Below are positions 30,870 to 40,194 of a stretch of 64,000 bases of DNA, piece by piece. The notes below the pieces were generated by a model. It was given only the letters and a program-made list of their open reading frames with translations, had not been told where the DNA came from and did no database searches. The translations under genes were made by a program, and so were the position numbers. How positions within the stretch are numbered: position 1 is the stretch's first letter; the number at the start of each line of letters is the position of its first letter. This DNA is from Duganella dendranthematis (lineage in GTDB: Bacteria; Pseudomonadota; Gammaproteobacteria; Burkholderiales; Burkholderiaceae_D): NCBI RefSeq assembly GCF_012849375.1, contig NZ_CP051684.1:4774001-4838000 (forward strand), in the 5' to 3' direction.

Positions 30870-31493
30870 ATGAGCGACCAATACTTCTATGAACCGGCGC
30901 AAGGCCACGGCCTGCCGCATGATCCCTTCAACGCCATCGTCGGCCCACGCCCGATCGGCTGGATTTCCACCCGCGCCGCCAGCGGAAATCTCAACCTGGC
31001 GCCGTACAGCTTCTTCAACGCCTTCAATTACACACCGCCGCTGATCGGCTTTGCCAGCCTGGGCCGCAAGGACACGCTGCGCAATATCGAGGAAACCGGG
31101 GAGTTTGTATGGAACCTGGCAACCCGGCCACTGGCCGAGGCCATGAACGCCAGCTGCGCCGCCGCGCCGCCGGAGGTGGACGAGTTCCAGCTGGCCGGCC
31201 TGACGCCGCAGGCATCCACTATCGTCAGCGTGCCGCGCGTGGCGGAAAGTCCGGTGTCGTTCGAGTGCAAGTGCAGCCAGATCATCCGCCTGCAAGGCGC
31301 GTCCGGCGCGGAGACCAATAGCTGGCTGATACTTGGGGAGGTAGTGGGGGTGCATATCGCGCGCGAACTGCTGCGCGACGGCGTTTATGATACGGCCGGC
31401 TCGCGCACCATCCTGCGTGGCGGCGGCCCGGCCGATTACTTCGAAATCACACCGGAGCAGTTGTTCCGCATGACGCGGCCCAGCTATCCGTAA
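30870..31493 (+). CDS. Flavin reductase-like (FMN-binding split barrel) protein
   Basis: 207-aa protein of the flavin-reductase-like family. It contains FNAIVGPRPIGWISTRAASG (FMN phosphate region), NLAPYSFFNAFNYTPPLIGF and GEFVWNLATRPL, the usual order of the split-barrel fold. It should bind FMN and reduce it or another substrate with NAD(P)H. ATG 30870 was chosen from family-like spacing; ATG 30855 is possible. It converges with the asparaginase gene, leaving only 3 nt between the stops. No partner monooxygenase is adjacent. Confidence 0.88.
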   Translation: MSDQYFYEPAQGHGLPHDPFNAIVGPRPIGWISTRAASGNLNLAPYSFFNAFNYTPPLIGFASLGRKDTLRNIEETGEFVWNLATRPLAEAMNASCAAAPPEVDEFQLAGLTPQASTIVSVPRVAESPVSFECKCSQIIRLQGASGAETNSWLILGEVVGVHIARELLRDGVYDTAGSRTILRGGGPADYFEITPEQLFRMTRPSYP

Positions 31494-31496
31494 AGC

Positions 31497-32573
31497 TTAG
31501 TAGGTGTAGAACATGCGTTGAATCTGCTTGCTGTCGCTGGTCTTGGTCAGCGCCAGCATCAGCAGGATGCGGGCTTTCTGCGGGTTCAGCGTGTCGGACG
31601 CGACGAAGTCCAGCTCATCGTCATTGGCTTCGCCGTTGCGTGCCACGATACCCTGGCCAACGCGGCTGGAACGCACGATCAGCACGCCTTGCTTGCGGGC
31701 CGCGATCAGGCCGGCCTTGACCGGCGTGGCCAGGCTGCCGTCGCCCACGCCGGCGTGGATGATGCCCTTGGCGCCAGCCGCCACCAGCGCGTTCAGCGCC
31801 ACTGGGCTAACATTCGCATAGCCGTAGACGATGTCGACCTGCGGCAATGCGTCCAGCTTGCTGACGTCGAACTCGGTATCGGCCGTGTGCTTGCGGGCCG
31901 ACACGTGATAGAAGTATGGCTTGTTGCCCTGGATGTAGCCCAGCATGCCCAGTTCCGGCGTCTTGAAGCTGTCCGGGGTCGAGGTGTTGGTCTTGGTGAC
32001 ATCGCGGGCGGCGTGGATCTGGTCGTTCATTGCCACCAGCACGCCCTTGCCGACGGCCTCTTTGCTGGCCGCCAGCAGCACGGCGTTGTACAGGTTGATC
32101 GGGCCGTCGGCCGACAGTGCGGTGCCCGGACGCATGGCGCCGACCAGCACCACCGGCTTGTGGCTCTTGACGGTCAGGTCCAGGAAGTAGGCGGTTTCTT
32201 CCAGCGTGTCGGTGCCGTGCGTAATGACGATACCGTCAACCGCCGGATCGGCCAAAAGGGTGTTGACGCGCTTGGCCAGTTTGAGCCAATGTTCATTGCT
32301 CATGTTTTCGCTGGCGATCTGGAACACTTGTTCGCCCTTGACGTCGGCGACCTTAGCCAGTTCCGGCACTGCGGCGATCAGGCTGTCGACGCCGACGGTG
32401 GCGGCGGTGTAGCCGACCGTGGTGGTGCTGGTGGCGCCGCTGCCGGCAATGGTGCCGCCGGTGGCCAGAATGGTCACGTGGGCCAGTTTGTCAGCTGCCC
32501 CGGCATAGGAACTGAGCAACATTGCGCAGATCAGCAGGGCGGTGTACCAGCGGGCGGTTTGAGGGTAAGGCAT
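31497..32573 (-). CDS. ansB: Type II (periplasmic) L-asparaginase
   Basis: 358-aa enzyme with a signal peptide (residues 1-26, cleaved near AGA-A). It hydrolyses asparagine to aspartate and ammonia in the periplasm. The first catalytic threonine is T41 in TGGTIAG, and the second motif HGTDTLEETAYF carries the Thr-Asp pair. VGAMRPGTALSADGP is the conserved substrate-loop region. AGGAG lies upstream of ATG 32573, whereas the longer frame lacks a ribosome site. The exported type suggests amino-acid scavenging. Confidence 0.94.
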   Translation of the reverse strand: MPYPQTARWYTALLICAMLLSSYAGAADKLAHVTILATGGTIAGSGATSTTTVGYTAATVGVDSLIAAVPELAKVADVKGEQVFQIASENMSNEHWLKLAKRVNTLLADPAVDGIVITHGTDTLEETAYFLDLTVKSHKPVVLVGAMRPGTALSADGPINLYNAVLLAASKEAVGKGVLVAMNDQIHAARDVTKTNTSTPDSFKTPELGMLGYIQGNKPYFYHVSARKHTADTEFDVSKLDALPQVDIVYGYANVSPVALNALVAAGAKGIIHAGVGDGSLATPVKAGLIAARKQGVLIVRSSRVGQGIVARNGEANDDELDFVASDTLNPQKARILLMLALTKTSDSKQIQRMFYTY

Positions 32574-32690
32574 GCGATCTCCTGATCGGGCAGTAAAGCT
32601 TGGGATAGTAACAAAAGCTTCGCATGTCAACAATGCGGGGCGTTGCCGCGTTAAGTCAGGGTCGCGGCAAAAATATAATAGAGAAAATAT

Positions 32691-33020
32691 ATGAGATTGG
32701 CTATCACGATGGCATTAATGCTTGCGCTGGCCGCTTGCGGTAAGACGGCGGCACAGAAACAGCAAGAGGAAGCAGCAACGCTGACCCAGCTGGGCGAAAA
32801 ATATGTCAAGGAAAAGATCCTGGAGCCGAACAAGGCGCAGTTTCGCAACCAGTTCGTCGGCAAGGGCGGGGCGCCGTGCGGCGAGGTCAACGCCAAGGAT
32901 GCGTTCGGCGGCTACATCGGCTTCCAGCGCTATATTTCGGTGGCGCGCGACCTGACCTTGTTGGCGCAGGATGTCTCGCCGGCCGAGTTTGAGGCGCAGT
33001 GGCAGCAGCTCTGCCGGTAA
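32691..33020 (+). CDS. Small predicted lipoprotein
   Basis: 109-aa protein with a lipoprotein signal peptide and a lipobox ending at C16 (ALAAC). The mature part starts with a charged, helix-prone stretch (about 20-50) and continues with FRNQFVGKGGAPCGEVNAKD and AFGGYIGFQRYIS, a pattern found in many short proteobacterial lipoproteins of unknown role. Cysteines at about 64 and 108 could pair. It stands alone between ansB and the flavoprotein gene. Confidence 0.72.
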   Translation: MRLAITMALMLALAACGKTAAQKQQEEAATLTQLGEKYVKEKILEPNKAQFRNQFVGKGGAPCGEVNAKDAFGGYIGFQRYISVARDLTLLAQDVSPAEFEAQWQQLCR

Positions 33021-33110
33021 AAGTAGCGGCTTCGGCGGCCTGCCGGAAGGGAGGCTGCCGGCATGGGCAATTAGCGCTATCATGACCGTATCACATCGCG
33101 AGGATACGGT

Positions 33111-34811
33111 ATGGAAAAGCAATCCGGGACTGGCAAGAACATCGCTCCCCATCTGGCGTCGTCCGACATCGGCAACCGCCGCCACCAGATTTTCCCCACC
33201 CTGAGCGAAGACCAGTTCGACGTGATCCTGCGCTACGGCGAGCGCCAGCGCTTTATTGCTGGCACGGTGCTGTTCCGCCAGGGCGAGCGCCATAACTCGA
33301 TGTACGTGATTGTCTCCGGCGCGATCGAGATCGAACGCGGCTCGGTGCTGGGATCGACCGTGCTGGGCGTCCATGGCCCCGGCATGTTCACCGGCGAGAT
33401 GGGGGCGTTGGCGGGCCTTGCGGCCGTGGCCACCGCGCGCGTGGTGGAGGACGGCGAGCTGATCGTCATCAGCGAAGACTCGCTGCGCACGCTGGTCATT
33501 TCGGAAGCGGCGCTGAGTGAAACCATCATGCGTGCCTTCATCCTGCGGCGCGTGGCCTACATGCAGGACCAGACCGGGGGCGTGGTGCTGTTCGGCGCCC
33601 GCGATTCGCAGGAAACGCTGTTGCTACGCCAGTTCCTCAACCGGAACGGTCAGCCGACCGCCTATTTTGATTCCGAATACGCCGCCGACGAAGAGGCGCT
33701 CCAGCTGATGACGCGCTTTGCGGTGAAGCCGGAAGACATCCCGGCGGTGGTGCTGCTCAACGGTCAGGTGCTGCGCCGGCCCACGCTGCGCCAACTGGCC
33801 GACGGCCTTGGCATCAGCCCGGACGATCTCGATGGCCGCCTGTTCGATGTGGTGGTGGTCGGCGCTGGCCCGGCGGGACTGGCGGCGGCGGTGTATGCGG
33901 CGTCCGAAGGCCTGACGGTGGCGGTGCTGGATGCGAAAGCGCCCGGCGGCCAGGCCGGTTCCAGTTCCAAGATCGAAAACTACTTCGGCTTCCCGACCGG
34001 CGTGACCGGCCAGGCGCTGGCTGGTCGCGGGCTGTCGCAGGCGCGCAAGTTCGGCGCCGAGGTGGCGGTGCCGGTGAAGGTCAGCGGGGTCGATTGCTCC
34101 ACTGCGGAATACGGCATTCAGGTCGACAGCGGCGAGAAGCTGCGCGCACGCTCGATCGTCATCGCCAGCGGTGCGCGCTATCGCAAGCCGGCCTTGCCGG
34201 AGCTGGAGCGCTTTGAAGGACGCGGCGTGTATTACAGCGCCTCGTTCATGGAGGCTAACTTCTGCACCGACGAGGAAGTGGTGATCGTCGGCGGCGGCAA
34301 TTCGGCCGGGCAGGCGGCGGTGTTCCTCGCCTCGCACGCCAAGCATGTGCACATCGTGGTGCGCTCGGGCGGGCTGGCGGCCAGCATGTCGCGTTATCTG
34401 ATTCAGCGGATCGAGGCGTCGCCGAAGATCACGCTGCACGTCCACAAGCAGATCGTCGAACTGCGCGGCGCCGAGCGGCTGGAAAGCATCCTGTGGCAAA
34501 GCGAAGGCAGCGAACCGCGCGAGGCGCCGGCGCGCCATCTGTTCCTGTTCCTCGGCGCGGACCCCAGCACCGCGTGGCTGGGCGATTGCGTGGTATTGGA
34601 CGATAAAGGCTTTGTGCTCGCGGGACCGGATGTGCCGGCCGCCAGCTGGCCGCTTGAGCGGCCACGCCATCTGCTGGAGACCAGCCGGCCGCGCATCTTC
34701 GCGGTGGGCGATGTGCGCAGCGGCTCAGTCAAGCGGGTGGCGGCGGCGGTGGGCGAAGGCTCGGCCGCGGTGGCGTCACTGCACCAGGCGCTGGCTTCGG
34801 ACCTGCTCTAA
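33111..34811 (+). CDS. cNMP-binding domain fused to thioredoxin-reductase-like flavoprotein, redox CxxC absent
   Basis: 566-aa cytoplasmic fusion. Residues about 25-150 form a cyclic-nucleotide-binding-type beta roll (GERHNSMYVIVSGAIEIERGS). A linker region (about 155-245) resembles a thioredoxin-like domain (FGARDSQETLLLRQFL). Residues 247-566 form an FAD/NAD(P) oxidoreductase with GAGPAG at 251-256 and GGGNSAGQ in the second Rossmann fold. At the place where thioredoxin reductase has CATC, this protein reads S-A-S-F (376-379), so it cannot do the usual dithiol relay. It may sense or transfer electrons to another partner. Its stop overlaps the convergent patatin-like gene by 4 nt. Confidence 0.88.
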   Translation: MEKQSGTGKNIAPHLASSDIGNRRHQIFPTLSEDQFDVILRYGERQRFIAGTVLFRQGERHNSMYVIVSGAIEIERGSVLGSTVLGVHGPGMFTGEMGALAGLAAVATARVVEDGELIVISEDSLRTLVISEAALSETIMRAFILRRVAYMQDQTGGVVLFGARDSQETLLLRQFLNRNGQPTAYFDSEYAADEEALQLMTRFAVKPEDIPAVVLLNGQVLRRPTLRQLADGLGISPDDLDGRLFDVVVVGAGPAGLAAAVYAASEGLTVAVLDAKAPGGQAGSSSKIENYFGFPTGVTGQALAGRGLSQARKFGAEVAVPVKVSGVDCSTAEYGIQVDSGEKLRARSIVIASGARYRKPALPELERFEGRGVYYSASFMEANFCTDEEVVIVGGGNSAGQAAVFLASHAKHVHIVVRSGGLAASMSRYLIQRIEASPKITLHVHKQIVELRGAERLESILWQSEGSEPREAPARHLFLFLGADPSTAWLGDCVVLDDKGFVLAGPDVPAASWPLERPRHLLETSRPRIFAVGDVRSGSVKRVAAAVGEGSAAVASLHQALASDLL

Positions 34812-35914
34812 GGTTCGATGCTGCGCAGCGGTTTGCTGTGACGGTTGGCGCGGCGGATCGGCGGCTGTTGCAGCGCCGGCCGCGCCAGCGCTTCGCGCGC
34901 GCGGTCGTAGCCATACTGCCACTGATCGTTCATGTGCTGCACGAAGATTTCGTAAGACGGCGGCATTTGTAGCTCGATGCGGTTGCGCCGCCAGTCCAGC
35001 TTTTGCTGTAGCTGCTGCTTTTCCAGCACCACCGAGACGTCCGACGAATCGATGCGCATATCGGCTAGATGGCTGTTGGCGTAGCGCAGGCGCGCATTGC
35101 CATCCACGCCCAACACCGCGCGCCAGGCCGGAATCGAGAACACCTGGTCGAACGCCTCCTTGAATTCCATGATTACTTCCTGGCCCAGGCGGCGGGCGAT
35201 TTCGACCGGGAACAGATCCAGCACGCCGCCGATGTATTCGTCGCCGCGATACTGCGCGCAGCGGAAGTAGATCATATCGGCGATGGAGATGCGGGCGGCT
35301 TCGGTGACCGGCACGCTGCCGTCGGTCAGCAGTTCGCGGGCGATGGCGTGCTCGCCCCAGCGGGCGTCGGCCAGTGGCGAATCCATGCCGTTGATCGCAG
35401 CGGCGGCGCGCTGGTTGCAGAAGATCGTTTCCGCATACAGCTTGCGCTGGCCGCGTGGCAGGCCGACATCTTCAGGACCGAACAGCAGCTTGCCGCCGAT
35501 GATGGCTACATCCACTTGCGGCGCGCCGGCGGCGGGCGGGAAGGGCAGCTGCGGCGGAATCTCGAACAGGTAATCGTTGAACAGGTCCGGGATGAGCGGC
35601 GCGCTGGCACTGGACAGCTTGCGTTTTGCGGCGCGCAGCAAGGTGCCACGCAACGCGGCGTGTTCGGTGGAGCGCAGGCCGCACCAGAACTGGTACATGG
35701 TCTCGGAAGACAGCCACGCGCGCTGGGCGTCGGGATCGGGCAGGTTGTGGATGATGGCGGCGGCGATGGCGCCACCGCAGCTGGCCAGCAGCACATCGGG
35801 CGCTTTGCCGGCCTGTTGCAGCGCGGCGTACATGCCGATATAAATCCCGAAACGGAATCCGCCCCCACCCAGCACCATGCAACGTTGATATGGTTTATAC
35901 AATTCTTGCGTCAT
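34808..35914 (-). CDS. Divergent patatin-like protein
   Basis: 368-aa protein with a patatin fold at the N-terminus. The oxyanion loop is LGGGGFRFGIYIG (15-27). The nucleophile elbow is L-A-S-C-G-G with S45, where family members have G-x-S-x-G, so the first glycine is replaced. A late TDGSVPV may be the DG[GA] aspartate motif in altered form. The C-terminal 100 residues are helical and basic. ATG 35914 starts MTQELYKPYQRCMVLGGGG. Lipid hydrolase or a degenerate regulatory relative; activity is uncertain. Confidence 0.7.
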   Translation of the reverse strand: MTQELYKPYQRCMVLGGGGFRFGIYIGMYAALQQAGKAPDVLLASCGGAIAAAIIHNLPDPDAQRAWLSSETMYQFWCGLRSTEHAALRGTLLRAAKRKLSSASAPLIPDLFNDYLFEIPPQLPFPPAAGAPQVDVAIIGGKLLFGPEDVGLPRGQRKLYAETIFCNQRAAAAINGMDSPLADARWGEHAIARELLTDGSVPVTEAARISIADMIYFRCAQYRGDEYIGGVLDLFPVEIARRLGQEVIMEFKEAFDQVFSIPAWRAVLGVDGNARLRYANSHLADMRIDSSDVSVVLEKQQLQQKLDWRRNRIELQMPPSYEIFVQHMNDQWQYGYDRAREALARPALQQPPIRRANRHSKPLRSIEP

Positions 35915-36006
35915 AGACCACAACGATAGCACACGAAGTTTGATCGATTCGATATTCCATCGCTGTTTGGCTTGACGCACCGCTGTACGAGGACAATCAT
36001 GGATAA

Positions 36007-36384
36007 ATGGACAGCCAAACCACATCGACGGAAGACACCCTGCAGACTCTGCTAGTACGCACGGCTGTCATGCAGGTGCACAATGAAACAATATTGGCGG
36101 CGCTGAAAGCTTTGCAGGATGGGCAGGATACTTTGAGGAAGGAGTTTGCTGTCCTCCGCGATGGGCAAACTGAGATACAGGTATCCGTTGGCATCGTTCA
36201 AACCGAGGTGGCTGGGCTAAAAGAACGGATGAACCATTACGCCACGAAGGCCGAGGTCGAGTCCGTGCGCTCCGAACTCTACAAGGCGCTGGAGGCGCAG
36301 ACCTGGCGGTTGCTGGTGTGGATGACTGCCGTGTGCTCCGGGCTTACCGGCGCAGTCTATTACATCGCCCGCAACGTGCACTGA
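36007..36384 (+). CDS. Coiled-coil protein with C-terminal membrane anchor
   Basis: 125-aa protein. Residues about 10-90 are heptad-like and charged (LQTLLVRTAVMQVHNETILA, then LKALQDGQDTLRKEF). A single transmembrane segment is near the end (about 100-120, LLVWMTAVCSGLTGAVYYIA). This is the tail-anchored coiled-coil layout of small DUF1640/Bdr-like proteins; no function is assigned. GAGGA at 35989-35993 is closer to an out-of-frame ATG at 35999 that opens only 18 codons, so the start is not certain. Confidence 0.6.
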   Translation: MDSQTTSTEDTLQTLLVRTAVMQVHNETILAALKALQDGQDTLRKEFAVLRDGQTEIQVSVGIVQTEVAGLKERMNHYATKAEVESVRSELYKALEAQTWRLLVWMTAVCSGLTGAVYYIARNVH

Positions 36385-38508
36385 TTACAACTGCTGCTCC
36401 AGCATGATGCGCAGCGTTGGCTGCGTTGGCGTCAGACGCAGGCTGCGCGTGGTGCCGCTGACATCGGTGTAGTTATAGATCTCCGTGGCCTGCTGATGTA
36501 GCAGATTGCTGGCCGCCACCCGCAACTGCGTCTTCGCGCGCCACTTCCACACCGCGTACACATCCAGCTCCCGCTTGGCGCTGGTGCTGCTCAGCGTTTG
36601 CACCGACTCGCGCGCACGCTCACCGGCCTGATAGTTCAGATTCCCGCCCAACGTCAGCTGCGACCAGCGGTAGTCCATCCCCAGGTTGGCCGTGGCCGGC
36701 GTCTGCGACTCCAGCCGATTGTATGGCCCCGGCACATTGTCCACGCGCGACCAGTTGCGCGCCAGGTTAGCCCGCAGGTCAAGCGCTTTGGATAACGGCA
36801 GCTTGGCCTCCAGCTCCATGCCGTGCGCATTGGCGTTACCGTCGTTGAACGGCGCCGTCACCCACACACCATCCTGCTGGAACAAGCGCGATTGCGTTAC
36901 ATCGCGAATGCGGCGCACGTAGACGCTGGCGCTGACCAGCGCACCATCGCCGAGATAATGTTCATACGCCGCATCCATCCCCCACGTCAGCTCCGGCCGC
37001 AGCAACGGATTGCCTTGCTCGTCCGGATTGGTCGGATTATTGTTGTTGTCCTTGGTGTAGCGGCGCGGTACCAGCTTGACCAGTTCCGGCGCCTTGTAGG
37101 TGCGGCTGATCGCCAGCCGCAGCACATCCTTGTTGGCCAGTTCATAGCGCGATTGCAGCGAAGGACTCCAAACCGCAGCGCTGCTATCCAGCGCATCCGG
37201 CGCGTTGGCCGCAATCGCCCGGCTGGCCGTGTCCAGCCGCTCATGGCGCAGGCCGAGATACAGCGAATACCCTTTGGTCACCTGCCACTCATCCTGCGCA
37301 AACAGCGCCAGGCGATTGACGTTGGCGGTGTAGTCCGCATTGTTGGCGCTGGTGAGCAGACCATTGGCATCGAACAGCGTCTCGTTGCGGTCTTCGCTGC
37401 GGCGCGCATGACTGGCATCCCAGCCGACTGCCAGCGCGTGGCTGTCGCCGATCGGATGGCGATAGGTGCCGGTGCTGGTGATGCTGTTCTCCACAGGGCC
37501 GGAGTCCACGTGGTGGCGGCCCAGCGGCTTGCTGTCCGCATCCATGCCGTGAAAGTCGAAGGTGCCGGTGCGGCGGTTGGTGCTGGCGCCCAGTTTCATC
37601 TCCAGCTTGTCGCCATTGGATAGCTGATGCGTCCAATTGACATCGCTGCGCAGCATGACGAAGTTGGCGACGAAGTTGGCCGTGTTGCGTGGATATTCGC
37701 TATGCTCGCCGAGCAGCACCGTTTCGTCGGCGCGGGCCAGGTTGTCCATGCGGCGCAAATAGGCCAGGCTTTGCCAGCTGAGGGTGTCGCCGCCGTCCAG
37801 CTTCCAGTTGATGCGTGGCGTCAGCGTCAGCGCGTCGGTGCGGCCGGATTCGGTTTGCGGCGTGCGGCGCAGCAGCGTCAGGACACCATTGGGATCGCGT
37901 TGCTCCTGCCAGTCGGTGAATGGCTTTTCGCTGCGCTTGCGCGTCAAGGTGGCGGCGAGGCTGTAGGAATAAGCTTCGCTTTGATCCGACAGCTGCGCGC
38001 TCAACGCCGGCGTATTGACGCCTTGCTGGCGCGCGACGCTGGCGGTAATCGAGCGCTGGCCGCGTGTCGCCGCCTTTTTCAGGATGATGTTGATGGCGCC
38101 GGCCACCGCCTGGTTGCTCAATTCCGCCGTGGCACTGCGCAGGATTTCGATGCGCTCGATGGTCTCAGGCGAGATGGCGTCCAGTGAAAAGCCGTTCGGT
38201 ACAGGCTCGCCGTTGAGCAGGATCTGCGTGTAACCGTTGCCCAGGCCGCGCATCTGGATCGCGCCGCCCTGGCCGGGGGCGCCGCTGATGCTGACGCCGG
38301 GCAGACGCTTGAGAACATCGGATAACGCCAGATCGCCTTGGCGCACGATGTCGGCGTGGTTGATGACAATGGCGGTGGTGGTCTCGCGCTGGCGCTGGTC
38401 GGCGCGGGCGCCGGTGATCACGACTTGCTGCGGGTCCGGAACGTCCGTCGCGCAGGCGCAAGCGGACACCGCCAGCAGCAAGCTGCTGGTGATGCGTGGT
38501 ACTGGCAT
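36385..38508 (-). CDS. TonB-dependent receptor in a BlaI/M56 operon
   Basis: 707-aa outer-membrane receptor. A short signal peptide (about 1-20) is followed by a plug (about 25-155) with VVITGARADQRQ, DVLKRLPGVSISG and MRGLGNGYTQILLNGEPVP, then a beta-barrel. The C-terminal residues are EQQL rather than the usual aromatic. It starts 3 nt after the metallopeptidase stop, with AAAGGG upstream, so it belongs to the blaI-led operon. A receptor under BlaI-type control suggests induction by envelope or ligand stress. The ligand is unknown. Confidence 0.88.
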   Translation of the reverse strand: MPVPRITSSLLLAVSACACATDVPDPQQVVITGARADQRQRETTTAIVINHADIVRQGDLALSDVLKRLPGVSISGAPGQGGAIQMRGLGNGYTQILLNGEPVPNGFSLDAISPETIERIEILRSATAELSNQAVAGAINIILKKAATRGQRSITASVARQQGVNTPALSAQLSDQSEAYSYSLAATLTRKRSEKPFTDWQEQRDPNGVLTLLRRTPQTESGRTDALTLTPRINWKLDGGDTLSWQSLAYLRRMDNLARADETVLLGEHSEYPRNTANFVANFVMLRSDVNWTHQLSNGDKLEMKLGASTNRRTGTFDFHGMDADSKPLGRHHVDSGPVENSITSTGTYRHPIGDSHALAVGWDASHARRSEDRNETLFDANGLLTSANNADYTANVNRLALFAQDEWQVTKGYSLYLGLRHERLDTASRAIAANAPDALDSSAAVWSPSLQSRYELANKDVLRLAISRTYKAPELVKLVPRRYTKDNNNNPTNPDEQGNPLLRPELTWGMDAAYEHYLGDGALVSASVYVRRIRDVTQSRLFQQDGVWVTAPFNDGNANAHGMELEAKLPLSKALDLRANLARNWSRVDNVPGPYNRLESQTPATANLGMDYRWSQLTLGGNLNYQAGERARESVQTLSSTSAKRELDVYAVWKWRAKTQLRVAASNLLHQQATEIYNYTDVSGTTRSLRLTPTQPTLRIMLEQQL

Positions 38509-38511
38509 GGT

Positions 38512-40194
38512 TTATCCCTTTGAGGCTTGTTGCTGGCGGCGGACCTTGAGTGCGCGCGGTGTGGCGTAGGCGTCCAGGTTGGCAAACATGGGAGCCGGAT
38601 CGACGATCTGGCCGTTCTGTCGCATTTCCAGGTGCAGGTGCGGACCGGTGGCGAAACCGGTCTGGCCGACGGCGCCGATCAACTGGCCGGCCTGCACCTG
38701 TTGGCCGGCTTTGACGTTGATGCTGTTCAGGTGGGCGTAGAGCGAGCGTTGCGCGCCATGGTCGATGATGACCGCGTTGCCGTATCGGCCGTCATTCTCG
38801 GCGAGGTGGCCGGCGGAGATGATGGTGCCGCCGGCGACGGCGTGCACCGGCGTGCCTTTGGTAGCGGCGAAGTCGATGCCTTTATGCGGCGTTGGCAGCA
38901 CGCTGCGCATGACGCCATAGAAGCTGATGACGCGGACCTTATCAAGCGGTGCGCGCCAAGGCTCGGTAGACGGTGCGGCTGGTGACGCCGTAGTTGGTGC
39001 AGGCGTTGCTGCCGCCGATCCCGGCGTTGCTGTCACTGTTGGCGCGCTGCCAGCGCTCGGCGGAATGTTGGTGGCCAGCGCTGGTTGCAGCATTGCGCCG
39101 GCCGCCAGCAAGGCTGTCAGCGCGCCGCCGGTGAACCACGCGGCCGCGGTGCTCAACGCCGGCAGGCTGTCCTTCTGCATGTGGCGAATACGGGCGGCGA
39201 TGGTGGCGCCGTTGAAGGCGGCCACGCCGATTGGCGTCATCGTCGTCCATTGCTGGAGCAGGGACGCGGCGTATTGTTTGCGCTGGTGTTGTGGGCGGCC
39301 TGCCAGCACATGCTGGTCGCAACTTAATTCCAACGCCCATTCCATCTGCTTCGCCATCCAGCGCAGCGTAGGATTGAACCAGAATACGGTCTGCAAAGCG
39401 GCTGCGATGGCGAGGCACAGCGGATCGCGCACGCGCCAGTGATGCAGTTCATGGGCGATGATCATTTGCTGCTGCGCGGTGCTCAATGTGTCCAGATGCG
39501 CAGGCAGCAGGAGGCACGGGCGGCGCGCGCCGAGCAGCATTGGTGAGATCGGGACGTCGGTGCGCAGTACGGTCAGTTTGCGTTGGGCGATTTCGCGCAG
39601 TTGGCCGGCGGTGAAGGCGCCGTGAGCTTGCAGGTCGGCCGGTGACAGGCGCTGTGCGGTGGCGCGCAGCTTGCGCCACATGCGGCGTGCTTGCCATTGG
39701 CGCGTGATGGCGACGGTCAGGCCGACGGCGTAGATCAGCAGCCAAATGGCGGCCATCAACGGGACGGCGCGACCTACGGCAGACGCTGCGTCGTCGGATG
39801 AGGCATGTTCGGACGTCGCATCTTCCGTCGTCGTCGCTGCAGCCAATGCCCACGCATTTGCAGTCGGCGCAGCGTTTGGCTGATCTGCCAGCGGGGATGG
39901 TGTGGCATCGACCATGGCGATTGTTGTTGGGGCGAGCGTGATGCTGGTTTGCGCTGGATGCGGCAGGAAGGGCAGCAGGGCGGCCGCAGCGACCACGCCT
40001 TGCGCTGCCAGCCACACGCCGCGCCGCGTCCGCAGCGCGGGCCACAGACGCGCGGCGCCGTTCAGCAGCAGCCAAGCGGCCAGTCCGACCGCCGCGCTGC
40101 CGACACAGGCCAGCAACCACTTGGCAGCCACCAGCTCTTGCAGCGCCAGCCGCTCCAGCAATTGCGGCAACTCCGGCAGATACGCGCCGCTCAT
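38512..40194 (-). CDS. Fused M56 (BlaR1-type) and M23 (LytM-type) metallopeptidase
   Basis: 560-aa membrane protein. Several N-terminal transmembrane helices carry the M56 protease with zinc motif HELHH (248-252), as in BlaR1, which cleaves BlaI. After another transmembrane helix (about 330-360) and an Ala/Pro/Thr-rich linker, a C-terminal M23 peptidase domain has H437-D441 (HKGID), a later YAHL, and HLH at 519-521, a complete peptidoglycan endopeptidase zinc set. The BlaR1 penicillin-sensor domain is therefore replaced by a cell-wall peptidase or binding domain. ATG 40194 overlaps the blaI stop; GTG 40197 is an alternative. Confidence 0.88.
   Translation of the reverse strand: MSGAYLPELPQLLERLALQELVAAKWLLACVGSAAVGLAAWLLLNGAARLWPALRTRRGVWLAAQGVVAAAALLPFLPHPAQTSITLAPTTIAMVDATPSPLADQPNAAPTANAWALAAATTTEDATSEHASSDDAASAVGRAVPLMAAIWLLIYAVGLTVAITRQWQARRMWRKLRATAQRLSPADLQAHGAFTAGQLREIAQRKLTVLRTDVPISPMLLGARRPCLLLPAHLDTLSTAQQQMIIAHELHHWRVRDPLCLAIAAALQTVFWFNPTLRWMAKQMEWALELSCDQHVLAGRPQHQRKQYAASLLQQWTTMTPIGVAAFNGATIAARIRHMQKDSLPALSTAAAWFTGGALTALLAAGAMLQPALATNIPPSAGSAPTVTATPGSAAATPAPTTASPAAPSTEPWRAPLDKVRVISFYGVMRSVLPTPHKGIDFAATKGTPVHAVAGGTIISAGHLAENDGRYGNAVIIDHGAQRSLYAHLNSINVKAGQQVQAGQLIGAVGQTGFATGPHLHLEMRQNGQIVDPAPMFANLDAYATPRALKVRRQQQASKG

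Noticed and set aside
35999..36055. A possible 18-codon leader peptide preceding the coiled-coil gene
   Set aside because: It has a fair ribosome site but overlaps the larger frame, ends early and shows no regulatory codon run or hairpin.
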